Assembly (NCBI RefSeq): GCF_000284035.1
Contig: NC_016887.1
Coordinates: forward strand, 4,588,001-4,652,000
Length of the DNA stretch: 64,000 nucleotides
Direction: 5' to 3'
Origin: Nocardia cyriacigeorgica GUH-2
GTDB lineage: Bacteria; Actinomycetota; Actinomycetes; Mycobacteriales; Mycobacteriaceae
Both the position numbers and the translations under genes were made by a program. Of this stretch, positions 53,906-61,618 are shown one piece after another (position 1 is the stretch's first letter; every line of letters starts with the position of its first letter). The notes below the pieces were generated by a model. It was not told the origin of the DNA and did no database searches. It saw only the letters and a program-made list of their open reading frames with translations.

Positions 53906-54706
53906 ATGACCGATTCGGACGATCATCGCAGCTACTTCCGCCGCATCGGTCCGCAGCGATTCGCGCCGACCGTGCACACCGGCGGCGCGTGGCGAGCCGA
54001 CGAACAGCATTTCAGCCCGCTCGGCGGCCTGATCGTCCACGCCATCGAAACCGCCCGGGCCCGCGACAACCGGCCGGGCCTGGCGATGAGCCGGATCACC
54101 TTCGAGATCCTCGGACAGATCGGTCGCGACGAGTTCGACATCGAGGTCCGCACCACCCGGCCGGGCCGCACCATCGAACTCACCGAGGCCACCGTCGTCA
54201 TCGCGGGACGTCCCGTGGTCAGTGCCCGGGCCTGGCTGCTCGCCGAGCAGGACACCAGCGCCGTCACCGGCGGCGAGCCCGACCGGCTGCCCGCGCCCGA
54301 ATCGCTCGAGCCCTGGCCCTTCGGCGAGCTGTGGACCGGCGGCTACATCGCCTCCATCGACGTCCGCACGACCGCGCCGCCCCAGCCCGGCCGCACGACC
54401 GCCTGGATCTCCACCCCGATCGCACTGGTGGAAGGAGAAACCAGCAGCGCGCTGGCCGACTTCGTCGCGCTCGTCGACACCGCCAACGGCATCGCGGTCC
54501 GTCAAGACCCCACCAAATGGATGTTCCCGAACGTCGACCTCTCGATCCACTTCTACCGTCAACCAGAGGGTTCGTGGACGGGACTCGACACGACGGTCGT
54601 CTTCGGCGAGCGCGGGCAAGGTCTGACCACGACCGTGCTCCACGACGTTCACGGCCCGGTCGGCCAGGCGCAGCAGATTCTCACGGTGCGTCCGTTGGAG
54701 GGATAG
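53906..54706 (+). CDS. Double-hotdog acyl-CoA thioesterase-like protein
   Basis: 266 residues from an ATG at 53906 with GAGGAG upstream. Two hotdog-like halves: FSPLGGLIVHAIETARARDN and RITFEILGQIGRDEFDIEVR in the first; PTKWMFPNVDLSIHFYRQPE, GLDTTVVFGERGQGLTTTVL and DVHGPVGQAQQILTVRP in the second. This is the TesB-like thioesterase superfamily common in actinobacteria; it probably hydrolyses acyl-CoA thioesters. It begins 40 bases after azlD. Confidence 0.8.
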   Translation: MTDSDDHRSYFRRIGPQRFAPTVHTGGAWRADEQHFSPLGGLIVHAIETARARDNRPGLAMSRITFEILGQIGRDEFDIEVRTTRPGRTIELTEATVVIAGRPVVSARAWLLAEQDTSAVTGGEPDRLPAPESLEPWPFGELWTGGYIASIDVRTTAPPQPGRTTAWISTPIALVEGETSSALADFVALVDTANGIAVRQDPTKWMFPNVDLSIHFYRQPEGSWTGLDTTVVFGERGQGLTTTVLHDVHGPVGQAQQILTVRPLEG

Positions 54707-54715
54707 CGCCGGCGC

Positions 54716-54746
54716 TTGCCTTGACCTCGACGTCAATGTCTAGCGT
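54716..54746 (+). promoter_or_regulatory. MerR-type promoter candidate for the thioredoxin gene
   Basis: TTGCCT (54716-54721) and TAGCGT (54741-54746) are separated by 19 bp, the long spacer typical of MerR/SoxR-controlled promoters. Overlapping and inside it is the inverted repeat TTGAC-CTCGAC-GTCAA (54721-54736). Confidence 0.35.
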
Positions 54747-54780
54747 CGCCGGTGATCGGCTACGACCACAGGAGATGACG

Positions 54781-55110
54781 ATGACACACGGCAATGCGGT
54801 GACCACGGTGACGGATGCGACGTTCGCGAACGAGGTTCTGCGGTCCGAACTTCCGGTGCTGGTCGACTTCACCTCCGACCACTGCGGCCCCTGCCGGATG
54901 ATCACCCCGGTGCTCGCGGAGGTGGCCGCGCAGAACCCGCAGCTGAAGGTCGTGACGCTCGACGTGGACGCCAACCCGCAGGTCAGCGCGGCCTACGGGG
55001 TGCTGGCGATGCCGACCCTGATGGTGTTCCGCGATGGTGAACAGGCGAAGCGGCTGGTCGGCGCGCGGTCCAAGCGCAGGCTGCTGGACGAGCTCGCCGA
55101 CGTCATCTGA
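54781..55110 (+). CDS. Thioredoxin
   Basis: 109 residues from ATG 54781; GGAG at 54771 is better spaced for this ATG than for the one at 54775. Core: LPVLVDFTSDHCGPCRMITP, VVTLDVDANPQVSAAYGVLA, MPTLMVFRDGEQAKRLVGAR. Active site Cys35-Gly-Pro-Cys38 is intact and cis-Pro is in MPTL, but the residue before the first Cys is His34 instead of the usual Trp, which could alter redox potential or partner choice. Cytoplasmic disulfide reduction is expected. Confidence 0.92.
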   Translation: MTHGNAVTTVTDATFANEVLRSELPVLVDFTSDHCGPCRMITPVLAEVAAQNPQLKVVTLDVDANPQVSAAYGVLAMPTLMVFRDGEQAKRLVGARSKRRLLDELADVI

Positions 55111-55134
55111 GCTCGCGCCCGGCGCCGCTGCCCG

Positions 55135-55473
55135 TCACTCCGCGTCCCCCAGCAGCTCGCGCGGCGCGGCCTGACGCCAGGAGTCGGTGACGATGGCCTC
55201 CATTTCCTCGCGATCGTCGAGGGCGGCCAATCGCACACGCACCCAGGGGTTCCCGGCCTCATGCGCGGCGATCCAGAACTTGGCGGGCTCGGCGACGACG
55301 AGTTCGTCGCGTTCGATGACGGGACAGCGGACCGCCATGGAAGTTTCCGCCTCCGGCAGCGTGAGAAACAGCTTGCCCGCAACCCGGAATGTCGGCATAC
55401 CCCAGGTGAACTGCTCCGCGGTCTCCGGTAAGGACAAAGCGAAGGCGCGGACATCGTCGCCGGTGGCACTCAT
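55135..55473 (-). CDS. MmcQ/YjbR-family DNA-binding-like protein
   Basis: 112 residues from an ATG at 55473. Typical YjbR segments: DDVRAFALSLPETAEQFTWG, MPTFRVAGKLFLTLPEAETS, WIAAHEAGNPWVRVRLAALD. The CyaY-like fold is often annotated as DNA-binding, but function is unknown. It converges with the thioredoxin gene and is divergent from glsA. Confidence 0.88.
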   Translation of the reverse strand: MSATGDDVRAFALSLPETAEQFTWGMPTFRVAGKLFLTLPEAETSMAVRCPVIERDELVVAEPAKFWIAAHEAGNPWVRVRLAALDDREEMEAIVTDSWRQAAPRELLGDAE

Positions 55474-55762
55474 GTGCCGAATTCTTCCAAACCCCACCGA
55501 CACTGCCCGATGACGCCGCAACCGGCCCAGCCGATAACAGTGTCGCCTCGTTTTCGTGTCGCTTCGGACAACGACCACCCGCGCGCGACATACTTCCCAG
55601 GTTCGACCTGATCGTGGGGCCAGATCCAACTCTTCGGCATTCCCGCCCGGCACCACCGGACACGGAACGCCGAACCGGTGTACTGCGGCGCCTCTCGGGC
55701 ACCGATCCGTGCGCCGCACCGGTGTGGTGCGGTGCGGTCCCGGCGCCGAGAAGGAGACCCGG

Positions 55763-56773
55763 ATGGACCTGGACGTCGAGGGAATCGAGCAAGCCGTATC
55801 GACCGGCGCGCTGCCGGGCTGGGACCGGGTGGAAAAGCTGGTCGGGGCGGCCTACGAACGCTACCTGCCGTTGCGGGCCGGAGCCGTCGCCGACTACATC
55901 CCGGTCCTCGCCGAAGCCGACCCCGAGCTGTTCGGCATCGCGGTCGCGGAGGTCAACGGCGATCTGCACACCGCGGGCGCGGCTGACGCCCAGTTCAGCA
56001 TCCAATCGATCGCCAAGGCGTTCGTCTACGCGCTGGTCTGCGACGCGCTCGGACACGAAGCGGTGCTCGACCGGGTCGGGGTGAACAACACCGGCCTGGC
56101 ATTCAATTCGGTGATCGCCATCGAACTCAACGACGGCCACCCGATGAACCCGATGGTCAACGCCGGTGCGCTGGCGACGACAGCGATGGTGCCCGGCGCC
56201 ACCCCCGCCGAGCAGTGGGAACGCATCCGCTCGGGGCTGTCCCGATTCGCTGGACGCCCGCTCGATCTGGACGGCGCGGTCTACCACTCGGAGATGCTGA
56301 CCAATCAGCGCAACAAGGCCATCGCCCGGCTGCTGGAAAGCTACGGCCGCATCGAGATCGACCCGCTCGAGGTGGTCGACGTCTACACCCGGCAGTGCTC
56401 ACTCCGGGTCGACGCCCGCGATCTGGCGATCATGGGTGCGACCCTGGCCGACGGCGGGGTGAACCCGGTGACCCACGAACGCGTCGTCTCCGCGCAGGTC
56501 TGCCGGGACACACTGGCGGTACTGGCGGCCACGGGCATGTACGAGCGGTCCGGCGAGTGGTTGTTCGAGATCGGTCTGCCGGCCAAATCCGGGGTCGCGG
56601 GCGGCATCGTCGCCATCGCGCCGGGTAAGGGCGCCATCGGCACCTATTCGCCGCGCCTGGATTCGGCGGGCAACAGCGAACGAGGCATCCGCGCGACCGC
56701 CTATCTGTCGCGCACGCTCGGCCTGAACATCTTCGCGTCCGACGTCCACGATCAGAGGGGTGCTACCGCATGA
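55763..56773 (+). CDS. glsA: Glutaminase (serine-dependent, class A)
   Basis: 336 residues from an ATG at 55763 preceded by AAGGAGA. The beta-lactamase-like catalytic motif is FSIQSIAK, Ser82-x-x-Lys85; other conserved segments are NDGHPMNPMVNAGALATTAM, NQRNKAIARLLESYGRIE, TRQCSLRVDARDLAIMGATL and AKSGVAGGIVAIAPGKGAIG. It converts glutamine to glutamate and ammonia. Its stop overlaps the following exporter (ATGA), an unusual pairing that suggests the two proteins act in one pathway, perhaps acid resistance or export of a glutamine-derived compound. Confidence 0.95.
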   Translation: MDLDVEGIEQAVSTGALPGWDRVEKLVGAAYERYLPLRAGAVADYIPVLAEADPELFGIAVAEVNGDLHTAGAADAQFSIQSIAKAFVYALVCDALGHEAVLDRVGVNNTGLAFNSVIAIELNDGHPMNPMVNAGALATTAMVPGATPAEQWERIRSGLSRFAGRPLDLDGAVYHSEMLTNQRNKAIARLLESYGRIEIDPLEVVDVYTRQCSLRVDARDLAIMGATLADGGVNPVTHERVVSAQVCRDTLAVLAATGMYERSGEWLFEIGLPAKSGVAGGIVAIAPGKGAIGTYSPRLDSAGNSERGIRATAYLSRTLGLNIFASDVHDQRGATA

Positions 56774-58401
56774 CCACCGAATCGGCCGATACCGCAACCA
56801 CACCCGAGCGCGCGTCCTGGCTGCCCATGGTCGGACTGTTCTTCGCGCAGATCCTGATGTCGTTCAACGTTGCCGCGCTGCCCATTTCGCTGGGCGGCAT
56901 GGTCGACGACTTCGACGTCGCACCGACGGTGGTGAGTTCGACCATCGTGGTCTACGGCCTGGCAGTGGCCGCCCTGGTCATGGTCGGCGGCAAGCTCGGC
57001 CAGCGGATCGGCTGGGTGATGATCTTCCGAGTGGTCGTGGCGACCTTCGGCGTCTCGGCGATCATGATGATCATATCGCCGTCGGTCGGCTGGGCGATCG
57101 CCGCCCAAGGTGTGGCCGGAGCCTCGGCGGCGATCATCGTGCCCGCGCTGGTGGCCTTGATCGCGGAGAACTACCACGGTGATCAGCAGGCCACGGCCAT
57201 CGGTTCGCTCGGCTCCGCCCGCGCCATCTCCGGGGTGAGCGCGTTCCTCATCGGTGGCGCGCTCGGCAGCCTCGTCGGCTGGCGCCCGGTATTCGGCATC
57301 GTGCTGGTACTGGCGGTGGTGGTGTTCGCGTTCAGCTTCACCCTGCGTTCCGACGACGGCGATGCGAGTATCGAGATCGATCTGGTCGCGGCCGCGCTCA
57401 TCGGCGCCGGAATCGTGCTGCTCACCATCGGTTTCAACAACCTGAACGCTTGGGGTGTGTTCTTCGCCGACCCGAAGGCGCCGTTCGACCTGCTCGGCGT
57501 CTCACCCGCACCGGTGCTGATCGTGCTCGGCATCATGCTCGGGCAGGCGTTCCTCGTCTGGACGCGCCGGCGGATGCGCGACGGTAAGGCGCCGCTGATC
57601 GACCTGTCGGTGCTGGGCAGCTCCCGCGAGCGCGCCGCGGTCTACGCGATGTTCATCGTGGTGGCGCTGGAAGCGGCGTTGATCTTCACCGTCCCGCTCT
57701 ACATCCAGATCGTGCAGGGGCGCTCCCCGTTCGACACGTCGCTGGCGATGATGCCGTTCAACCTCACGGTGTTCATCACCGCGATGCTGGTGGTGCGGTT
57801 CTACAAGCGGTTCACCCCGCGCGTGATCGGGATGTTCTCGTTCACCCTCACCACGGCCGCGCTGATCTGGCTGGCCTACGTGGTCACCAACAACTGGGAA
57901 ACCGTGCCGACGATTTTCGGGCTCATCGTGTTCGGCATCGGACAGGGCGCGCTGGTGACGCTGGTGTTCAACGTGCTGGTCACCGCCGCGCCGAAGAAGC
58001 TGGCAGGCGACGTCGGCTCGCTGCGCGGGACCACCCAGAACCTGGCCTCGGCAGTCGGCACCGCGGTCGTCGGCGCCATGCTGGTGACCATCCTGAGCTT
58101 CGTGGTCGGCCGCGAACTCATCGATAACGTCGAACTACCGGATTCGCTGATCGCGCAGATCGACCTGGACAACGTCAATTTCGTCAGCAACGACCGGCTG
58201 CGCGAGGTGCTCGAACGCACCGACGCCACACCGGAACAGGTCGACGCCGCCGTCGCGGTGAACGAGGACGTGCGGCTGCGCACCCTCAAATTCGGGCTGC
58301 TGATCCTCGCCGGCATCAGCGCGACGGCGATCGTGCCGGCGAGCCGGCTGCCCGACTACCGCCCGGGCGAAATCCCGGACCCGTCACCGGAGAAGGAGTG
58401 A
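56770..58401 (+). CDS. MFS exporter, DHA2-like, coupled to glutaminase
   Basis: 543 residues from an ATG overlapping the glsA stop by four bases. Fourteen or so hydrophobic segments; SFNVAALPISLGGMVDDFDV in helix 1, GGKLGQRIGWVMIFRVVVAT in place of motif A, SARAISGVSAFLIGGALGSL as motif C. A soluble insertion of about 60 residues before the last helix (NVELPDSLIAQIDLDNVNFV, RTDATPEQVDAAVAVNEDVR) resembles the extracytoplasmic loop of some QacA-type exporters. The motif-A loop lacks the canonical D-x-x-GRR, so this is a divergent member. Confidence 0.88.
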   Translation: MTTESADTATTPERASWLPMVGLFFAQILMSFNVAALPISLGGMVDDFDVAPTVVSSTIVVYGLAVAALVMVGGKLGQRIGWVMIFRVVVATFGVSAIMMIISPSVGWAIAAQGVAGASAAIIVPALVALIAENYHGDQQATAIGSLGSARAISGVSAFLIGGALGSLVGWRPVFGIVLVLAVVVFAFSFTLRSDDGDASIEIDLVAAALIGAGIVLLTIGFNNLNAWGVFFADPKAPFDLLGVSPAPVLIVLGIMLGQAFLVWTRRRMRDGKAPLIDLSVLGSSRERAAVYAMFIVVALEAALIFTVPLYIQIVQGRSPFDTSLAMMPFNLTVFITAMLVVRFYKRFTPRVIGMFSFTLTTAALIWLAYVVTNNWETVPTIFGLIVFGIGQGALVTLVFNVLVTAAPKKLAGDVGSLRGTTQNLASAVGTAVVGAMLVTILSFVVGRELIDNVELPDSLIAQIDLDNVNFVSNDRLREVLERTDATPEQVDAAVAVNEDVRLRTLKFGLLILAGISATAIVPASRLPDYRPGEIPDPSPEKE

Positions 58402-58425
58402 ACAATCCGTGGAAGACTTTCCGCT

Positions 58426-59088
58426 ATGACGAATGCCGAGTGGGGCGCGGTCGACCGGTACCTGGTGGAGACGGTGGTGGGCGATGCCGATGCGGACGTG
58501 CTGGAGGCCAACGCGGCCGCCGGTCTGCCCGCCATCGACGTCTCCCCCGCGCAGGCGAAGTTCCTGCACCTGATCGCGCGCACGATGGGCGCGCGACAGG
58601 TGTTGGAAATCGGCACGCTCGGCGGATACAGCACCCTGTGGCTGGCGCGGGCCGTCGGACCGCAGGGCCGGGTCGTCACGATGGAGTACGAGCCGAAGCA
58701 CGCCGAGGTGGCGCGGGCGAATCTGGACCGCAAGGGCGTCGGCGAGTGGGTCGACATCCGCGTCGGTGCGGCACTGGAGAGCCTGCCGGTGCTCGAACAA
58801 GAAGGCCCGGACCCGTTCGACCTGGTGTTCATCGACGCCGACAAAGTCAACAACGCCAATTACGTGCGCTGGGGGTTGCGGCTGACTCGCCCCGGGTCGG
58901 TGATCATCGTCGACAATGTGGTGCGCGGCGGGAAGATCACCAATGGGCATTCCGAGGACGCCGCCGTGCGAGCCAGCCGCGAAGTGCTGGAACTGATGGA
59001 CAGCGAACCGCGCCTGGACGCCACCGCACTGCAAACCGTCGGCAGCAAGGGCTGGGACGGGTTCGCGTTCGCGCTGGTCACGGCCTGA
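58426..59088 (+). CDS. SAM-dependent O-methyltransferase (caffeoyl-CoA type)
   Basis: 220 residues from an ATG at 58426, 24 bases after the exporter. SAM-binding motif QVLEIGTLGGYSTLWLARAV, acidic loop TMEYEPKHAEVARANLDRKG, metal-site region FDLVFIDADKVNNANYVRWG and PGSVIIVDNVVRGGKI, as in class I O-methyltransferases of the catechol/caffeoyl-CoA type. It would methylate a catechol or similar small molecule using Mg2+. The operon context hints at modification of a compound that is then exported. Confidence 0.9.
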   Translation: MTNAEWGAVDRYLVETVVGDADADVLEANAAAGLPAIDVSPAQAKFLHLIARTMGARQVLEIGTLGGYSTLWLARAVGPQGRVVTMEYEPKHAEVARANLDRKGVGEWVDIRVGAALESLPVLEQEGPDPFDLVFIDADKVNNANYVRWGLRLTRPGSVIIVDNVVRGGKITNGHSEDAAVRASREVLELMDSEPRLDATALQTVGSKGWDGFAFALVTA

Positions 59089-59128
59089 CGAGACGCCGGG
59101 GCGAATCCCCGGTGGTTATGGTGGGCAT

Positions 59129-59296
59129 ATGGGCGTGATCGGCGAACTGTTTCCCGGCAAGAAACTGACCGACGAAAGCAGCGCGGACAGCAATGGTGAA
59201 CTGCATCGTCCGCAGTTGGATATCGATTTGAGCGCGGGAGTCGTCCGGGTGAGCGGCACCGCGCGGTCCGAAGCGCAACCAGAGCCGGAGAACTGA
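59129..59296 (+). CDS. Small DUF6191-like protein
   Basis: 55 residues from an ATG at 59129. Begins MGVIGELFPGKKLTDES and ends with LDIDLSAGVVRVSGTARSEA, the arrangement of short DUF6191 proteins in Nocardia and Streptomyces. No membrane segment. Function unknown. It lies 40 bases after the methyltransferase and could be co-transcribed. Confidence 0.65.
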   Translation: MGVIGELFPGKKLTDESSADSNGELHRPQLDIDLSAGVVRVSGTARSEAQPEPEN

Positions 59297-59311
59297 TCCT
59301 GGCCGACCGGC

Positions 59312-60463
59312 CTATACCGCCATCTGCCGGGACTCCGCGGGCGGATGAATGACGCCGGCGAATCTACCGTCCACGGGGTAAGTGTTCTTCTGTACCGCGT
59401 CGCCCGCGTTTCCTTCGATGACCGTGATCGTGTTTCCGGTGCGAGCAACCACCATACCGATGTGGTTCTGGTGCCCCCAGACGATCAGATCGCCTGGGCT
59501 CGCGCTGGTGATGTGGCCGGCAAGCCCTTTCTCCCCAGCCTGAGCCCAGACCCTTGCCACACTGTCTTTCTGGCCACGCCAGTAGGTCGACGCACTCGGT
59601 GTGATGCCCGCCTTCTCCCAGAGCCACGTCGCGAAGGATGAGCACCAGGCGGCCTTGATGTCGTATTCCTTTCCCGGGACATAGTTCGTCCTGCCCACTT
59701 CTCGGGTGCCCACCTCGTTTTCCGCGAGCGCGATCGCGTCGGCGATCGGTCCCCGGCCGGTGTAGGGCATGACGCTCGCCGCGTTTGCCGTCCACGGCGT
59801 CGGATACGACGGCGTATAGCTCGCCGGCGCAGGCGAACTCGACGGCATGCTGATCGCGTTCCGCCCGCCCATCGTGCTCGGCGCATTGGCCATCACCGGT
59901 TGCGCGCCCTGCGTCGCGGCGCGAATCGCGTCGGCTTTCTCCTGGATCCGGGTCTTCGCATCGTCGACCAGGTCGTGCACATCATCGGTGGTGTTCAGCA
60001 CCAAGACGACCAATCGGCGCGCGGCGTGTGCCGGAATGTGCTTCTCGTCCTTGTTCGGTCCCGGCTCGTTCGTTAGAGCTTCACTCAGGCGGCGGACCTT
60101 GCCCATCACCTCACGGTAGGTGGTGTCAGCAGTGCTGAACGTTTCCGAGACCGAGCCGTCGACACTCTTTTTCTTGGTCTCCAGTTCGTCTTCGATCGCC
60201 TGGAAATCGCTTTTGCGCGCACCGTATTTCTCCAGAATGTCCGTCTTCGCCTCGACACCGTCGATATCGGAGTTGCGCAGTAGCTTCGCTTTTCGCAGCT
60301 GTTCCAGCAGATCCGGTTGCGCACCCGGCTCACCCGAGGCGAACTGCATGACGCTCGCCCGCAGCGCATGCTTGACCATCCTGACGACCGACACCAGGCC
60401 CGGCGGGAAGTCGCCGCGGACGGGGATGGCGTCGATTTCCGCGAGATCGGTCTGCAAACTCAT
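59312..60463 (-). CDS. CHAP-domain protein with helical N-terminus and no signal peptide
   Basis: 383 residues from an ATG at 60463. Residues 1-185 are mostly helical and charged (LLEQLRKAKLLRNSDIDGVE; FQAIEDELETKKKSVDGSVS; HAARRLVVLVLNTTDDVHDL). Residues 185-235 are a Pro/Ser/Ala linker. Residues 240-375 form a CHAP peptidase: ADAIALAENEVGTREVGRTN, Cys274 in AAWCSSFATWLWEKAG, PGDLIVWGHQNHIGMVVA with His334, and VIEGNAG. CHAP domains cut peptidoglycan or other amide bonds outside the cell, yet no signal peptide is present; type VII secretion or a phage-like route is possible. Confidence 0.75.
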   Translation of the reverse strand: MSLQTDLAEIDAIPVRGDFPPGLVSVVRMVKHALRASVMQFASGEPGAQPDLLEQLRKAKLLRNSDIDGVEAKTDILEKYGARKSDFQAIEDELETKKKSVDGSVSETFSTADTTYREVMGKVRRLSEALTNEPGPNKDEKHIPAHAARRLVVLVLNTTDDVHDLVDDAKTRIQEKADAIRAATQGAQPVMANAPSTMGGRNAISMPSSSPAPASYTPSYPTPWTANAASVMPYTGRGPIADAIALAENEVGTREVGRTNYVPGKEYDIKAAWCSSFATWLWEKAGITPSASTYWRGQKDSVARVWAQAGEKGLAGHITSASPGDLIVWGHQNHIGMVVARTGNTITVIEGNAGDAVQKNTYPVDGRFAGVIHPPAESRQMAV

Positions 60464-60597
60464 AGCCGGCACCGCCTTTCGGCCGACCGGACTGCCATCC
60501 CCCGTGGGCCCACATACAGGAGCATCCGGATCCTCACTCGCCCACGACCATCAGGTCACCCGATGAAAGACACCTGCGACGCCTCGAGTATCGTCGA

Positions 60598-60615
60598 TTC
60601 CCAGCGATGGGAATG
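60598..60615. promoter_or_regulatory. 18-bp palindrome before the exported-protein gene
   Basis: ATTCCCA-GCGA-TGGGAAT, perfect arms, 153 bases before the ATG at 60768 in a 304-base intergenic region. It may be an operator or a small hairpin. Confidence 0.35.
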
Positions 60616-60767
60616 GGGCGGATCCATTTCCCCGACGGCGCGTCTCGGCGGCAACCCTGGACAGTGCGGCATATCGCTGGCAACCTGGCCGCCGGACCGT
60701 TTCGCTTCGAGAAACGGATGGTGTTTCGAGCTGTACCCAGGAATGAATCTTCCGAAGGAGACAGGCA

Positions 60768-61406
60768 ATGCCACGCTCGAGCTTGATGTCGCGCTTCACC
60801 ACCGGCCTGGCGGCGACCGCCGCCGCGGCCATGCTCTTCACCGGACACGCGGCCGCCGAACCGCAGACCGTCGACTGGACCGCCGCCGCAGAGCAGTTGC
60901 GCGTCGTCGCGACCGGCAACCCGGCCGCCGAACAGGCCATCGACCGGCTGCTGGCCGACCCGCAGCGCCTCGACGAGGCCGCCGACGAGGTGGCCCTGCC
61001 CGCGCAGCCGTTCCAGATTCCCGCCCAGTCCGATATCGGCCGTGGCGGCGGCGCCGGCGTCTACGGTTCCGGCGTCGCGCTGGGTATCGATGGCTTCCGC
61101 TTCGGCTTCTTCGGCGGTCCGGGCACCATCGCCCCGAACCAGACCGGCGCCAAGCTCGAGGTGGTCTGGCTGAACCTGAACAACGGCCGCAGCGGCACCG
61201 AGGTGCTGACCGAGCACAACGACATCCCGGTCGACACCACGATCCGCTCGCGGGTGATCGACCCGGGCGCAGGCATGGTCGTCGCCGCCGTCTACGGCAC
61301 CCTGTGGCACCGCTGGTCGGTCCCGGTCAGCGATCAGCACCCGGACGGGTTCCAGTACCAGAAGGCCACCATCTCCTTCCCATCGCTGGGAGCGGTGGTG
61401 AATTGA
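60768..61406 (+). CDS. Exported protein, unknown
   Basis: 212 residues from an ATG at 60768 preceded by GAAGGAGACAGGC. Signal peptide SRFTTGLAATAAAAMLFTGH with likely cleavage in AAAEP. The mature protein starts with a helical stretch (DWTAAAEQLRVVATGNPAAE, QAIDRLLADPQRLDEAADEV) followed by a Gly-rich beta region (GVYGSGVALGIDGFRFGFFG; NLNNGRSGTEVLTEHNDIPV; GMVVAAVYGTLWHRWSVPVS). The beta part resembles Ig-like or MspA-like cell-envelope domains, without a firm match. No cysteines are seen. Confidence 0.75.
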   Translation: MPRSSLMSRFTTGLAATAAAAMLFTGHAAAEPQTVDWTAAAEQLRVVATGNPAAEQAIDRLLADPQRLDEAADEVALPAQPFQIPAQSDIGRGGGAGVYGSGVALGIDGFRFGFFGGPGTIAPNQTGAKLEVVWLNLNNGRSGTEVLTEHNDIPVDTTIRSRVIDPGAGMVVAAVYGTLWHRWSVPVSDQHPDGFQYQKATISFPSLGAVVN

Positions 61407-61518
61407 CAGCCCTCGCTCACTGAGATCGGGCGCGTTCTGTGAGGTCACAGGCGCGCCCGCGCTCATCTGCGGGTTTGTCCGCCAGGACGGACATAGGGTC
61501 CGATATGTCGCCTTTGAC

Positions 61519-61532
61519 TGTGACCTGTCACA
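61519..61532. promoter_or_regulatory. Perfect palindrome before the acyl-CoA synthetase gene
   Basis: TGTGAC-CT-GTCACA, 87 bases before the GTG start. The four-base gap between TGTGA and TCACA is shorter than in CRP sites, so a TetR-type or similar regulator of lipid genes is more likely. Confidence 0.5.
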
Positions 61533-61618
61533 CGTGCGCTGCTACGGTAGGCATCCGATATGCCCGTTCGATTCGCTAGGTCGAGTACCGACGCGAGAGT
61601 TCTGTGGAGGTGTTCGTG

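Noticed and set aside
61519..61532. CRP/GlxR binding site
   Set aside because: The half sites TGTGA and TCACA are separated by four bases, not six, so the geometry does not fit CRP-family dimers.
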